A DNA stretch of 64,000 nt, taken from contig NZ_KQ948023.1 in assembly GCF_001513965.1 (NCBI RefSeq), forward strand, positions 124,001 through 188,000, in the 5' to 3' direction. Positions 40,919 through 49,782 of the stretch are shown one piece after another (within the stretch, counting starts at the first letter, position 1; every line of letters starts with the position of its first letter). This stretch comes from Streptomyces cellostaticus (GTDB lineage: Bacteria; Actinomycetota; Actinomycetes; Streptomycetales; Streptomycetaceae). Below the pieces are notes generated by a model that saw nothing but the letters and a program-made list of their open reading frames with translations, searched no databases and was not told the DNA's origin. A program made the position numbers and the translations under genes.

Positions 40919-42442
40919 TCACCGCTTCCGGCGCCGGCCCCTGCCGCCGCGCGCCGGGGTGGGCTGGGCCCCTGCGGGGGCAGCCGTGTCCGGTCCGGGC
41001 CGGTCGGCGGAGACCACCAGGGCGGCGAGGGCGGTGGTGACCGGGACCGAGGCCACCAGGCCGATCGACCCCACCAGCGTGCGCACGATCTCCTCGGCCA
41101 CCAGCTCGCTGTTGGCCACCGTGCCCACGCTGCTCTGCGCGATCGAGAACAGCAGCAACAGCGGCAGCGCGGCACCGGCGTAGGCGAGGACCAGGGTGTT
41201 GACCACCGAGGCGATGTGGTCGCGGCCGATGCGGATGCCCGCCCGGTACAGCCCGCGCCAGCCCATCGCCGGATTGGCCTCGTGCAGCTCCCAGACCGCC
41301 GATGTCTGGGTCACCGTCACGTCGTCCAGGACACCCAGCGAACCGATGATGACGCCGGCCAGCAGCAGACCGCTCATGTCGATCGACGGATACAGGCCGT
41401 GGATCAGGCCGGTGCTGTCGTCCGTGTTGCCGGTGAGCGCCGCCCAGTCGATGAACTCCGAGCCGAGAAAGCCGATCAGCAGGAGGGACGCCAGTGTGCC
41501 GAGCACCGCGACCGACGTACGGGCCGACAGCCCATGGCACATGTAGAGCGCGATGAGCATGATCGCGCTCGACCCGACGACGGCCACCAGCAGTGGGTTC
41601 GAGCCCTGCAGGATCGCGGGCAGGATGAAGAGCGTGAGCACCAGGAAGCTCACGGCCAGCGCGATCAGCGCCATGACACCGCGCATCCGGCCCACCACCA
41701 CGACAGCGAGCGCGAAGATCCCCGCCAGCAGCGCCATCGGGAACTTCCGGTCCACATCCGTGACGGAGTACTGCAGATCCTTCGGCGCCGAGGGCTCGTA
41801 GGCGACCACGACCTGCTCGCCCTGGTGCAACTGCCGCGACTGGTCCGGCTGCACGATCTCGGTGAAGGTACGGCCCTTGTCCTTGCCGGTGTCGACCCGG
41901 ACCGTCGCCTTCTTGCAGGTGCCCTTCGCCTCCTGCTGCGCCGAGTTTCCCTCGGCGGTGGAGGTGTCGCCGGTCGGGGTGTCGCCCGATGCGTTCACCG
42001 ACTTGCAGCTCACCTCGACCACCTTGGTGACCGTGGCCTGCTGCGTCTGGCGGTCGAAACCGACGCCGGTGCGCTCGTGCGGCGGGGCTCCCCCGGGCCA
42101 GAGCACCGCCAGGCCGACCACGACCGCTGCAGCGAACGGGATCAGGATCGCGGCGATGACTTTGCGCAGATGCTTCGAGACGGGCGTGGCGGGGCCGTGG
42201 CTGTGGCTGTGACCATGCGAGCCGTGGCCGTGGCCGTGGCCGTGGCCGCCGCCTGGGCCCGGGTCATGCGGGTGCCCTTGCCCATGCCCATGTCTGGCCC
42301 CAGTGCCCTGGCCGAGCCCGTTACCGGCCGCATGACCGTCATGACCGTCATGACCGTTGTGGCCGGGTCCGCCGCCCTGTCCGGAGCCGCCTCGGCGGGG
42401 CGGCTCGGGCGGCGGGTACGGGTACTGCTCCGTCGTGGTCAC
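40919..42442 (-). CDS. YibE/F-family membrane protein with His/Gly-rich N-terminus
   Basis: A 507-residue protein. Residues ~27-90 are dominated by Gly-His repeats (GHGHGHGHGSHGHSHSHG), a likely metal-binding cytoplasmic tail. Then come a first membrane helix, an extracytoplasmic domain with three Cys, and a C-terminal block of about seven helices (LLAGIFALAVVVVGRMRG, DMSGLLLAGVIIGSLGVLDD, the YibE/F signature). Family function is unknown and transport is likely. It is convergent with ssgA. Confidence 0.82.
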   Translation of the reverse strand: MTTTEQYPYPPPEPPRRGGSGQGGGPGHNGHDGHDGHAAGNGLGQGTGARHGHGQGHPHDPGPGGGHGHGHGHGSHGHSHSHGPATPVSKHLRKVIAAILIPFAAAVVVGLAVLWPGGAPPHERTGVGFDRQTQQATVTKVVEVSCKSVNASGDTPTGDTSTAEGNSAQQEAKGTCKKATVRVDTGKDKGRTFTEIVQPDQSRQLHQGEQVVVAYEPSAPKDLQYSVTDVDRKFPMALLAGIFALAVVVVGRMRGVMALIALAVSFLVLTLFILPAILQGSNPLLVAVVGSSAIMLIALYMCHGLSARTSVAVLGTLASLLLIGFLGSEFIDWAALTGNTDDSTGLIHGLYPSIDMSGLLLAGVIIGSLGVLDDVTVTQTSAVWELHEANPAMGWRGLYRAGIRIGRDHIASVVNTLVLAYAGAALPLLLLFSIAQSSVGTVANSELVAEEIVRTLVGSIGLVASVPVTTALAALVVSADRPGPDTAAPAGAQPTPARGGRGRRRKR

Positions 42443-42516
42443 CGCCCGATCATCGCAAGAACGACGGGGGCCCTCTGTTCACCGCGCCCGAATTGACGCT
42501 AGCGTGGAGGCACCTT

Positions 42517-42673
42517 TGCACACGCGGGAGCTCGGAGCACCGGGCTGAGAGGGCGCTGACCTCCGTATTCGCGATGTTTCACGTGGAACGACGTTTCACG
42601 GGAAACATCGGCAGACGGAAACCGCTGCGTCGACCGCCGAACCTGTTACCGGGTAATGCCGGCGTAGGGAGTA
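42517..42673 (+). ncRNA. TPP riboswitch (THI element) of thiC
   Basis: The conserved TPP aptamer pieces appear in order: GCTGAGA at 42544-42550, ACCTGTTACCGGGTAATGCC from 42641 and GGCGTAGGGA at 42661-42670, seven bases before the thiC start. The variable arm between them contains a long hairpin (42572-42610) made from two degenerate parS sequences: a 9-bp outer stem, an A-G mismatch, a 7-bp inner stem with one G-U pair, and a five-base loop. Thiamine pyrophosphate binding should hide the thiC ribosome site. Confidence 0.93.
42575..42607. other. Pair of degenerate parS-like sites inside the TPP riboswitch
   Basis: TGTTTCACGTGGAACG (42575-42590) and CGTTTCACGGGAAACA (42592-42607) each differ from the parS 14-mer core at one base. 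They lie 17 bases apart and overlap the extended riboswitch hairpin. Confidence 0.6.
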
Positions 42674-42679
42674 GGTCTC

Positions 42680-44464
42680 ATGACCAACAAGGACGCACGC
42701 ACGCCTGCCTCCGCCCAGGACGAGAAGTCCCAGGAGGCCGGGAAGTCCATCGGCTGGCACAAGGCGTACGTCGAGGGCACTCGCCCCGACCTGCGCGTGC
42801 CGGTCCGCCAGGTGCACCTCACCAACGGGCAGTCGGTCACGCTGTACGACACATCGGGCCCGTACACCGATCCACTCGTCGACACCGACGTCCGCAGGGG
42901 CCTGTCGCCGCTGCGGGAGAACTGGATCATCGCCCGCGGCGACACCGAGGAGTACGCGGGCCGTCCCGTCCGTCCTGAGGACGACGGGATCAAGCACACC
43001 TCGCCGCGCGGCGGGCTGCGCAACCTGGACGCGGTCTTCCCCGGGCGCCCGCGCCAGCCGCGCCGCGGCCGCGACGGCAAGGCGGTCACGCAGCTCGCGT
43101 ACGCCCGCCGGGGCGAGATCACGCCCGAGATGGAGTTCGTGGCGCTCCGGGAGAACGTTTCCCCCGAGGTGGTCCGCGAGGAGATCGCGGCGGGCCGCGC
43201 GGTGCTGCCGGCCAACGTCAACCACCCGGAGATCGAGCCGATGATCATCGGCAAGCGGTTCCTGGTGAAGGTCAACGCCAACATCGGCAACTCCGCGGTG
43301 ACGTCCTCCATCGAGGAGGAGGTGGAGAAGATGACTTGGGCGACCCGCTGGGGCGCCGACACGGTCATGGACCTCTCCACCGGCCGCAACATCCACACGA
43401 CCCGCGAGTGGGTGCTGCGCAACTCCCCCGTCCCCATCGGCACGGTGCCGCTCTACCAGGCGCTGGAGAAGGTCGACGGCAGGGCCGAGGAACTGACCTG
43501 GGAGATCTACAAGGACACTGTCATCGAGCAGGCCGAGCAGGGCGTGGACTACATGACCGTCCACGCGGGCGTGCGCCTGCCGTACGTCCCGCTCACCGCC
43601 AACCGCAAGACCGGCATCGTCTCGCGCGGCGGCTCGATCATGGCCGCGTGGTGCCTGGCGCACCACAAGGAATCGTTCCTGTACGAGAACTTCGAGGAAC
43701 TCTGCGAGATCCTCGCCGCCTACGACGTCACGTACTCGCTGGGCGACGGCCTGAGGCCGGGCTCGATCGCGGACGCCAACGATGAGGCCCAGTTCGCGGA
43801 GTTGCGCACGCTCGGGGAACTCAACACGATCGCCAAGCGTTTCAACGTACAGACCATGATCGAGGGCCCGGGGCACGTCCCGATGCACAAGATCAAGGAG
43901 AACATCGACCTTCAGCAGGAGATCTGCGATGAAGCTCCGTTCTATACGCTCGGCCCGCTGACGACGGACGTCGCGCCGGCGTACGACCACATCACCTCCG
44001 GCATCGGTGCCGCGATGATCGCCTGGTGGGGCACGGCGATGCTCTGCTACGTCACGCCCAAGGAACACTTGGGCCTGCCCAACCGTGACGACGTCAAGAC
44101 CGGCGTCATCACCTACAAGATCGCCGCCCACGCAGCCGACCTCGCCAAGGGGCACCCGGGTGCGCAGGAGTGGGACGACGCGCTGTCCGACGCCCGTTTC
44201 GAGTTCCGGTGGGAGGACCAGTTCAACCTCGCCCTGGACCCGGACACGGCACGGGAGTTCCACGACGAGACCCTGCCGGCCGAGCCCGCCAAGACGGCCC
44301 ACTTCTGCTCGATGTGCGGGCCGAAGTTCTGCAGCATGAAGATCTCGCAGGACATCCGTCGCGAACACGGCGGCAGCCGGGCCGAGATCGAGGCGGGCAT
44401 GGTCCAGAAGTCGCAGGAGTTCGCGGCTTCGGGCAACCGGGTCTATCTGCCGATCGCCGACTGA
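42680..44464 (+). CDS. thiC: Phosphomethylpyrimidine synthase ThiC
   Basis: Non-canonical radical SAM enzyme of 594 residues that rearranges aminoimidazole ribotide to the HMP-phosphate pyrimidine of thiamine. The C-terminal cluster motif C-x2-C-x4-C is CSMCGPKFC, and the barrel blocks VNANIGNSAVTSSIEEEVEK and VHAGVRLPYVPLT are typical. It is controlled by the TPP riboswitch ending just before its ATG. A strong hairpin separates it from the convergent membrane protein gene. Confidence 0.98.
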   Translation: MTNKDARTPASAQDEKSQEAGKSIGWHKAYVEGTRPDLRVPVRQVHLTNGQSVTLYDTSGPYTDPLVDTDVRRGLSPLRENWIIARGDTEEYAGRPVRPEDDGIKHTSPRGGLRNLDAVFPGRPRQPRRGRDGKAVTQLAYARRGEITPEMEFVALRENVSPEVVREEIAAGRAVLPANVNHPEIEPMIIGKRFLVKVNANIGNSAVTSSIEEEVEKMTWATRWGADTVMDLSTGRNIHTTREWVLRNSPVPIGTVPLYQALEKVDGRAEELTWEIYKDTVIEQAEQGVDYMTVHAGVRLPYVPLTANRKTGIVSRGGSIMAAWCLAHHKESFLYENFEELCEILAAYDVTYSLGDGLRPGSIADANDEAQFAELRTLGELNTIAKRFNVQTMIEGPGHVPMHKIKENIDLQQEICDEAPFYTLGPLTTDVAPAYDHITSGIGAAMIAWWGTAMLCYVTPKEHLGLPNRDDVKTGVITYKIAAHAADLAKGHPGAQEWDDALSDARFEFRWEDQFNLALDPDTAREFHDETLPAEPAKTAHFCSMCGPKFCSMKISQDIRREHGGSRAEIEAGMVQKSQEFAASGNRVYLPIAD

Positions 44465-44541
44465 GGTGCGTGCGGTGAACGCACTGCGGGGTGCGGCTGA
44501 CCGGGGGTGACACGCCGGTTGGCCGCGCGGTCCGCCCCGTT

Positions 44542-44572
44542 CGGCTTGCGCCCCGCAGCGGGGCGCAAGCCG
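44542..44572. terminator. Bidirectional terminator after thiC
   Basis: A perfect 14-bp stem (CGGCTTGCGCCCCG at 44542-44555 with 44559-44572) around a three-base loop, between convergent thiC and the following minus-strand gene. Confidence 0.82.
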
Positions 44573-44576
44573 CGGG

Positions 44577-45443
44577 CTATTCCGGCTGGTGCTCCGGGCC
44601 GCCGAAGTCGGGGCTCGTGTAGTCCGGGCTGGTGAAGCTCGGGCGGCCGGAGGCCGAGCCGTCGTCGGGGCTGCTGAAGCCCGGCCGGTCGTAGCCGAGG
44701 CGCGGCATGCGGCTGGTCGGGGCCGGCGGGGTCGTGCCGTGCAGGGCTGCCGTGCCGGGCTGGGCGAGCGCGTCCCGCAGGAACGGCAGGATGCCGCGCT
44801 CCAGCAGGGCGTCCCGCCAGGCCTCTCTGGCCCCGGCCACCTTCTTGCTCGCCGCGTCATGGGCTTCGGCGTCCGCCGAGGCGCTGTTGCGCAGCGCGGT
44901 GAGCAGCAGCCCGATCGCTGCGACGAGGATCGCGGCCGCAGCCACGGCGCCGAAGACCCAGCCCGCGGTGAGCATCGTCTGGGCAAAGCCCTGGCCCGGG
45001 TCCAGCATCTTCAGGATGTAGCCGACGAGCAGGAAGATCGCGGCGGCGGTTCCGGCGAGGACGGGGGCCAGGACCGCGATTACGGCGGCGGCGCCCGCTC
45101 CGGCGGTCTCCGCCGTCTCGGTGGCCTCGCCGAGGGTGGTGGCGAGTCCCACCGCGCCCGAAGCCGGTTCCGCGGAACCGGAGTCGTGGACAGCCGAGGG
45201 GGCGGACGGCGCCGGGTGACGCAGTTCCTCGCGGACTTTCACGTAGTGCTGGTACTCGGTCGCCGCGGCCGCCGTGATGAGCGCGGTGGCGTTGAGCGCC
45301 ATGGTGCGCAGTTGTTCGGGGTTGAGCCGCTGTCCGACAGCGGCCAGTTCCGGTCGGTGTGGTGCGGAGCGCAGCGCCTCATCGAGGATCCGCTCGAATT
45401 CCTGGCGGTCCTCGCTCAGCAGGTGCTGCGGAACGCTGTTCAT
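44577..45443 (-). CDS. Two-helix membrane protein of unknown function
   Basis: A 288-residue protein. The N-terminal soluble helical region (~1-90) starts MNSVPQHLLSEDRQEFERIL. A hydrophobic Ala-rich block has two membrane helices (AAVIAVLAPVLAGTAAAIFLL and TAGWVFGAVAAAAILVAAIG), followed by a helical segment and a low-complexity tail with repeats of the type SPDYTSPDF. The ATG at 45443 has GGGGG upstream, and 45449 is an alternative. I do not recognise a family. It is convergent with thiC. Confidence 0.7.
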   Translation of the reverse strand: MNSVPQHLLSEDRQEFERILDEALRSAPHRPELAAVGQRLNPEQLRTMALNATALITAAAATEYQHYVKVREELRHPAPSAPSAVHDSGSAEPASGAVGLATTLGEATETAETAGAGAAAVIAVLAPVLAGTAAAIFLLVGYILKMLDPGQGFAQTMLTAGWVFGAVAAAAILVAAIGLLLTALRNSASADAEAHDAASKKVAGAREAWRDALLERGILPFLRDALAQPGTAALHGTTPPAPTSRMPRLGYDRPGFSSPDDGSASGRPSFTSPDYTSPDFGGPEHQPE

Positions 45444-45641
45444 GTGCATCCCCCGATGCTCCGTAGGGCTTGGGGCTCGCACACCGGCGAGCCGTCGGGC
45501 AGAAACGGAGGGGAGCCTGCTACGGATAAGCCGATGGTAGAGCCGTGACGGCACACGGTGACAGGGGGTTGCCGAAATTGCGTGCCGCCCTGCGCGCATC
45601 CCGTCGAAGACGCGCCTGGCCGGCGCATGCCCCGTGAATGC

Positions 45642-46718
45642 TCAGATATCCAGAGGCAGTTGCTCGACCAGCAGTTTTCCGGCCATGGTCACTCCACCAT
45701 CCATGGCGATGGCGAGCCCGTCGGCGTAGACATGAGGTCCCTCGACCACGGGGCCGCCGCTCTCTTCGCCTTCCTCGGAGCCGACTTCGCCGAGCAGATA
45801 GGGAATGGGGCTGTGGCCGTGAACGACGCGGGTGCCGCCGTACGTATCGAGGAGGGAGCGCACGGCGTCGGCGCCGCCCTCGTCGCGGAAGGAGAAGCGC
45901 TTGGTGAACTTGCGGAACAGATCCCAGACCTCGTCCGCGTCGTTGCGGGTCAGCGCCTCGCGGACGGTGTCGTTGACCGCCTCGATCGAGTCGCCGTAGT
46001 CGAGGTAGGCGGTGGTGTCGGAGTGGATGAGCAGATACCCGTCGACCGCCTCGATGGCGTCGAGGCGGGCCATCCACTGCAGGTGGTGGTCCTGGAGACG
46101 GTCCATGTCGGTCTTCTGCCCGCCGTTGAGCAGCCAGGCCGCCTGGAAGGTGGCGGTACCCGCACCGGAGTGCACGGGGGTGTCGCCGAACCGCTTGGCG
46201 CCGAGCAGCAGCAGCTCGTGGTTGCCCATGAGTGCCTTGCAGTATCCGCCGGCCGCAGCCGCTTCGGCGGAGAGCCGCATCACCAGGTCGATGACGCCGA
46301 TGCCGTCCGGGCCGCGGTCGGTGAAGTCTCCGAGGAACCACAGCCGGGCGGTGCCCGCGCACCACTGGCCCGAGGTGTCGATCAGCCCCTTCTCCTGCAG
46401 TGCGGTCACCAGTTCGTCGAGGTAGCCGTGGACGTCGCCGACGACATACAGCGGGCCGGGGCCCGTCGCGGGCTGCGGTGCCGGGGCGGCGGGGGCCGGG
46501 TCGACGGAGACCTGGAGGGTATCGCCGCGGTTGATGACGGGCAGGTCGCGCTGGGTGGGCGTGTAGCCCTCGGGATAGGCCTCGGCCCTGGGCGGGGCGG
46601 CGTCGGCGGGGTGGGTGTGGACGTACGGACCGGTCTCGTGGACGTACGCGGGTACCCGGAAGTCGCGCAACGTCGCCGTCCGCTCCACCTCGGGTCCCTG
46701 ACCGGCCCCCTGAGTCAT
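45642..46718 (-). CDS. Calcineurin-like metallophosphatase
   Basis: A 358-residue phosphoesterase with all core metal motifs: GDVHG (~94), GDFTDRG (~131), GNHE (~166) and HGHSP near the C-terminus. The first ~85 residues are a Pro/Ala-rich extension. It resembles PPP-type serine/threonine or diadenosine phosphatases, and the substrate cannot be told from sequence. No signal peptide is present. Confidence 0.88.
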   Translation of the reverse strand: MTQGAGQGPEVERTATLRDFRVPAYVHETGPYVHTHPADAAPPRAEAYPEGYTPTQRDLPVINRGDTLQVSVDPAPAAPAPQPATGPGPLYVVGDVHGYLDELVTALQEKGLIDTSGQWCAGTARLWFLGDFTDRGPDGIGVIDLVMRLSAEAAAAGGYCKALMGNHELLLLGAKRFGDTPVHSGAGTATFQAAWLLNGGQKTDMDRLQDHHLQWMARLDAIEAVDGYLLIHSDTTAYLDYGDSIEAVNDTVREALTRNDADEVWDLFRKFTKRFSFRDEGGADAVRSLLDTYGGTRVVHGHSPIPYLLGEVGSEEGEESGGPVVEGPHVYADGLAIAMDGGVTMAGKLLVEQLPLDI

Positions 46719-47137
46719 CCGACCCCTCCACCATCGCGCCGCAGCTGCACCGCTTCGGACTGCCTGGTCGCAGCGGCCCGCGGTGTCGTGGGCCCATCAT
46801 AGGAATGCCCGTCGCGCCGTGTGATGACCCAGGGGTGGTGAATCAGAGCAAGACTCCGGTTCATCGCGGCTTTCGCCCCGTTTGGGCAGGGCTTCGACCG
46901 GCTGCCGGTCACCCGCCGGCCGCCCGGCGAGGCGCTCGGCCGGCCACCGCAGCCTGCACCGAGCCGTGCGAACCGGGGCGGCCGACCCGTGGGAACCGGG
47001 TGACCGACCCCTGCGCATCGGGCGGCCGCCCCCGTGCGCACAGGGCCGCGAGCGCCCGTGCACCGGGCGGCCGGGCCGGGCTCGGAGGGCGGCCGGACCG
47101 GCCCCACCGAGCATCCCGGTCGCGCGTCGCCGCGCCC
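46719..47137. repeat. 419-base gap with a degenerate ~22-bp tandem repeat (46965-47078)
   Basis: No credible gene. From 46965 to 47078 about five imperfect copies of a 21-24-base unit follow each other. Each has a GTG(C/G)G(A/C)AC-like start, a CCGGG core and a GGCGGCCG(A/C)CCC end. A minus-strand open frame across it gives repetitive Arg/Gly/Pro residues without a ribosome site. The repeat follows the LacI gene and could form strong RNA structure. Confidence 0.55.
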
Positions 47138-48250
47138 CTACCCTTCCTCCGGAGCCCGCGGTGGGCTGACGGTCGTCCGCGGGGGACGCCGCTGGGACGA
47201 GGTACGCACGATCAGTTCGGTCGGTATCACCTGTTCGACGGGCTGGTCCGACTCGACGCCCTCGATGGCGTCGATGAGGAGCTGGACCACGGCCGTGCCG
47301 ATCCGGCGCGGTTTCAGGGAGAGCGTGGTGATGGGCGGCTCGGTGTTGGCGTACACCGTGGACTCGCTGCAGCACACGAGCAGCAGGTCGTCCGGGACAC
47401 GCAGGCCGTAGCGCCGGGCGGCGGCGAGCAGGTCGGTGCCGTTGGGGTCGAAGAGTCCGTAGACGGCGTCCGGCCGGTCGGGCCGGGCGAGCAGTCGGTC
47501 GGCGGCGACGGCGCCCGCGCACGGGTCGTGCGCCGGGTAGGCCTCGTAGACGGGGTCCTGGCCCACCCGCTCGCACCAGCGCAGGTAGGCGGTGGTCGAC
47601 AGGTGGGTGTACGTGTCCGTCGTCGTGCCCGTGAGCAGGCCGATCCGGCGGGCGCCCGCGTCGGCGAGGTGGTCGAGGATGCCCAGTACGGCGGCCTCGT
47701 GGTCGTTGTCGACCCACGCGGTGACCGGGAGCGAGCCGGCCGGGCGGCCGTCGGAGACGACCGGTAAACCCTGGCGGACCAGCTCGCTGACGACCGGGTC
47801 CTGGTCGGAGGGGTCGATGACGACCGTGCCGTCCAGGGCCACGTTCGACCACACGTCGTGGCGGGAGGTCGCGGGCAGGATGACGAGGGCATAGCCGCGC
47901 GCGAGCGCGGCTGAGGTGGCGGCCCGGGCCATCTCGGCGAAGTACGCGAACTCCGTGAAGGTGAAAGGTTCATCCCCGTACGTCGTCACGGTCAGGCCGA
48001 TCAGTCCCGACTTGCCCGTACGGAGGGTGCGGGCGGCGGCCGAGGGGCGGTACCCCAGCCGGTCGGCGACCTCGCGGACATGGCGCCGGGTGGCATCCGG
48101 GAGCCGCCCTTTGCCGTTGAGGGCGTCGGAGACGGTCGTGATGGAGACTCCGGCGGCGGCGGCCACGTCTCTGATGCCCGCCCGGCCCGGCCGACTGCCT
48201 CGACGTGAGGTTTCCGCGCGGCTCACCTGGTGCTTCCCTGCTGCTGTCAT
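47138..48250 (-). CDS. LacI-family transcriptional regulator
   Basis: A 370-residue regulator. The N-terminal helix-turn-helix and hinge are GIRDVAAAAGVSITTVSDALNGKGRL to GYRPSAAARTLRTG. The periplasmic-binding-protein-like effector domain ends with LKPRRIGTAVVQLLIDAIEG. No sugar-uptake operon lies next to it, so the target is not evident. The ATG at 48250 is preferred, and an ATG at 48316 would add 22 residues including two Cys. Confidence 0.88.
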   Translation of the reverse strand: MTAAGKHQVSRAETSRRGSRPGRAGIRDVAAAAGVSITTVSDALNGKGRLPDATRRHVREVADRLGYRPSAAARTLRTGKSGLIGLTVTTYGDEPFTFTEFAYFAEMARAATSAALARGYALVILPATSRHDVWSNVALDGTVVIDPSDQDPVVSELVRQGLPVVSDGRPAGSLPVTAWVDNDHEAAVLGILDHLADAGARRIGLLTGTTTDTYTHLSTTAYLRWCERVGQDPVYEAYPAHDPCAGAVAADRLLARPDRPDAVYGLFDPNGTDLLAAARRYGLRVPDDLLLVCCSESTVYANTEPPITTLSLKPRRIGTAVVQLLIDAIEGVESDQPVEQVIPTELIVRTSSQRRPPRTTVSPPRAPEEG

Positions 48251-48679
48251 GGCGAGCCGATAGTAGGGCTCATGCGGTGGGGTAGTGCGGACGCATATGC
48301 ACGCGTTGACAGGCACGTTTCTGCATGGTCATAAAGGGATAACTGCTTTAGAAAGCAAGGCAGTTGAGCGCTCCCATGCCAAGACGTGACTTGTCGACGC
48401 GCATGGGCCTGCCAAGTGTCCGATGTCTCGAAGAGGTCTCAACTCACCTTCACGAGGGATGCGCGCTACGGCGTGAGCCACCGGCGCATAGATATATGTA
48501 CGGCGCGCCCCCCGATACGTACGCCTTCGTGCATTGATGCCCCTGATGCCTCTGGGAGTGATGAGGTTCGCCTCTTGCTGTCCCGCACCTGTACGCAGGG
48601 GCGCCGAATCCTCATAAGGTGAGGAGTATTGGAAGCCGGCGGCGTTGACGGTCCGCCGGTGGTCGCGAGGAGGACTGCG
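48251..48679. promoter_or_regulatory. Divergent regulatory gap between LacI and the aminotransferase
   Basis: A 429-base gap, A/T-richer near 48325-48365. It has a palindrome TGCTTT-AG-AAAGCA (48344-48357) nested inside an AACTGC/GCAGTT inverted repeat (48341-48365), which could be a LacI-type operator. A TAAGGT -10-like box lies at 48615-48620, and a 7-bp hairpin (CCGGCGG at 48636-48642, CCGCCGG at 48653-48659) lies in the aminotransferase leader. No convincing small gene. Confidence 0.5.
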
Positions 48680-49759
48680 GTGAGCGAGACGAGCCCCAAG
48701 CTGCGCGCCGAGCTGGAGGGTATCCCCACCTACAAGCCGGGCAAGCCTGCCGCTGCCGGCGGGCCGGTCGCCTACAAGCTGTCCTCCAACGAGAACCCGT
48801 ATCCACCGCTGCCCGGCGTGATGGAGAGCGTGACCGCGGCGGCCTCCAACTTCAACCGCTACCCGGACATGGCCTGCGCCGGGCTGATGAACGAGCTGTC
48901 GGAGCGCTTCGGCGTCCCGCTCTCCCACCTGGCCACCGGCACCGGCTCCGTGGGCGTCGCCCAGCAGCTGATCCAGGCCACCAGCGGACCCGGCGACGAG
49001 GTGATCTACGCCTGGCGGTCCTTCGAGGCCTACCCGATCATCACGCAGATCAGCGGCGCCCGGGCGGTGCAGGTTCCGCTCACGCCGGGCGATGTGCACG
49101 ACCTGGACGCGATGGCGGACGCGATCACCGACCGGACGCGTCTGATCTTCGTCTGCAACCCCAACAACCCGACCGGCACGGTGGTGCGGCGGGCCGAGCT
49201 GGAGCGGTTCCTCGACCGGGTGCCGGGCGATGTGCTGGTGGTGCTGGACGAGGCCTACCGGGAGTTCATCCGTGACCCCGAGGTGCCCGACGGGGTCGAG
49301 CTGTACCGGAAGCGGCCCAACGTCTGCGTTCTGCGCACGTTCTCCAAGGCCTATGGCCTGGCCGGGCTGCGCGTCGGTTTCGCGATCGGCCATGAGCCGG
49401 TGGCGGCGGCGCTGCGCAAGACGGCGGTGCCCTTCGGTGTCAGCCAGCTCGCACAGGAAGCGGCGATCGCCTCGCTGCGGGCCGAGGACGAGCTGATGGG
49501 CCGGGTCGGCTCGTTGGTGTGCGAGCGCAAGCGCGTGGTCGACGCGCTGCGTGCCCTGGGATGGACGGTGCCGGAGACCCAGGCCAACTTCGTGTGGCTG
49601 CGGCTGGGGGAGCGCACGGTCGCGTTCGCGGCGGCCTGCGAGGAGCACGGTGTGGTGGTCCGGCCGTTCCCGGGCGAGGGTGTGCGGGTGACGATCGGGG
49701 AGACCGAGGCGAACGACATCTTCCTGAAGGTGGCGGAAGGGTTCCGCAAGGAGCTGTAA
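48680..49759 (+). CDS. Histidinol-phosphate-type aminotransferase
   Basis: A 359-residue class I/II PLP aminotransferase of the HisC/PatA-like group. Visible motifs are YKLSSNENPYPPLPGV near the start, FVCNPNNPTGT, and the PLP lysine in RTFSKAYGLAGLRVGF. It could transaminate histidinol phosphate or aromatic amino acids. Streptomyces carry the main hisC in the his operon, so this is probably a second, aromatic-type enzyme (inference). The GTG at 48680 has GAGGAGG upstream. Confidence 0.88.
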   Translation: MSETSPKLRAELEGIPTYKPGKPAAAGGPVAYKLSSNENPYPPLPGVMESVTAAASNFNRYPDMACAGLMNELSERFGVPLSHLATGTGSVGVAQQLIQATSGPGDEVIYAWRSFEAYPIITQISGARAVQVPLTPGDVHDLDAMADAITDRTRLIFVCNPNNPTGTVVRRAELERFLDRVPGDVLVVLDEAYREFIRDPEVPDGVELYRKRPNVCVLRTFSKAYGLAGLRVGFAIGHEPVAAALRKTAVPFGVSQLAQEAAIASLRAEDELMGRVGSLVCERKRVVDALRALGWTVPETQANFVWLRLGERTVAFAAACEEHGVVVRPFPGEGVRVTIGETEANDIFLKVAEGFRKEL

Positions 49760-49782
49760 CTCCAGTCGGCGGGCAGGTAGCC

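Noticed and set aside
42596..44986. 796-residue minus-strand open frame
   Set aside because: Antisense to thiC, whose CSMCGPKFC motif and riboswitch settle the real strand.
46715..47107. 130-residue minus-strand open frame in the LacI/metallophosphatase gap
   Set aside because: Repetitive Arg/Gly/Pro translation of a degenerate DNA repeat, no ribosome site and no family resemblance.
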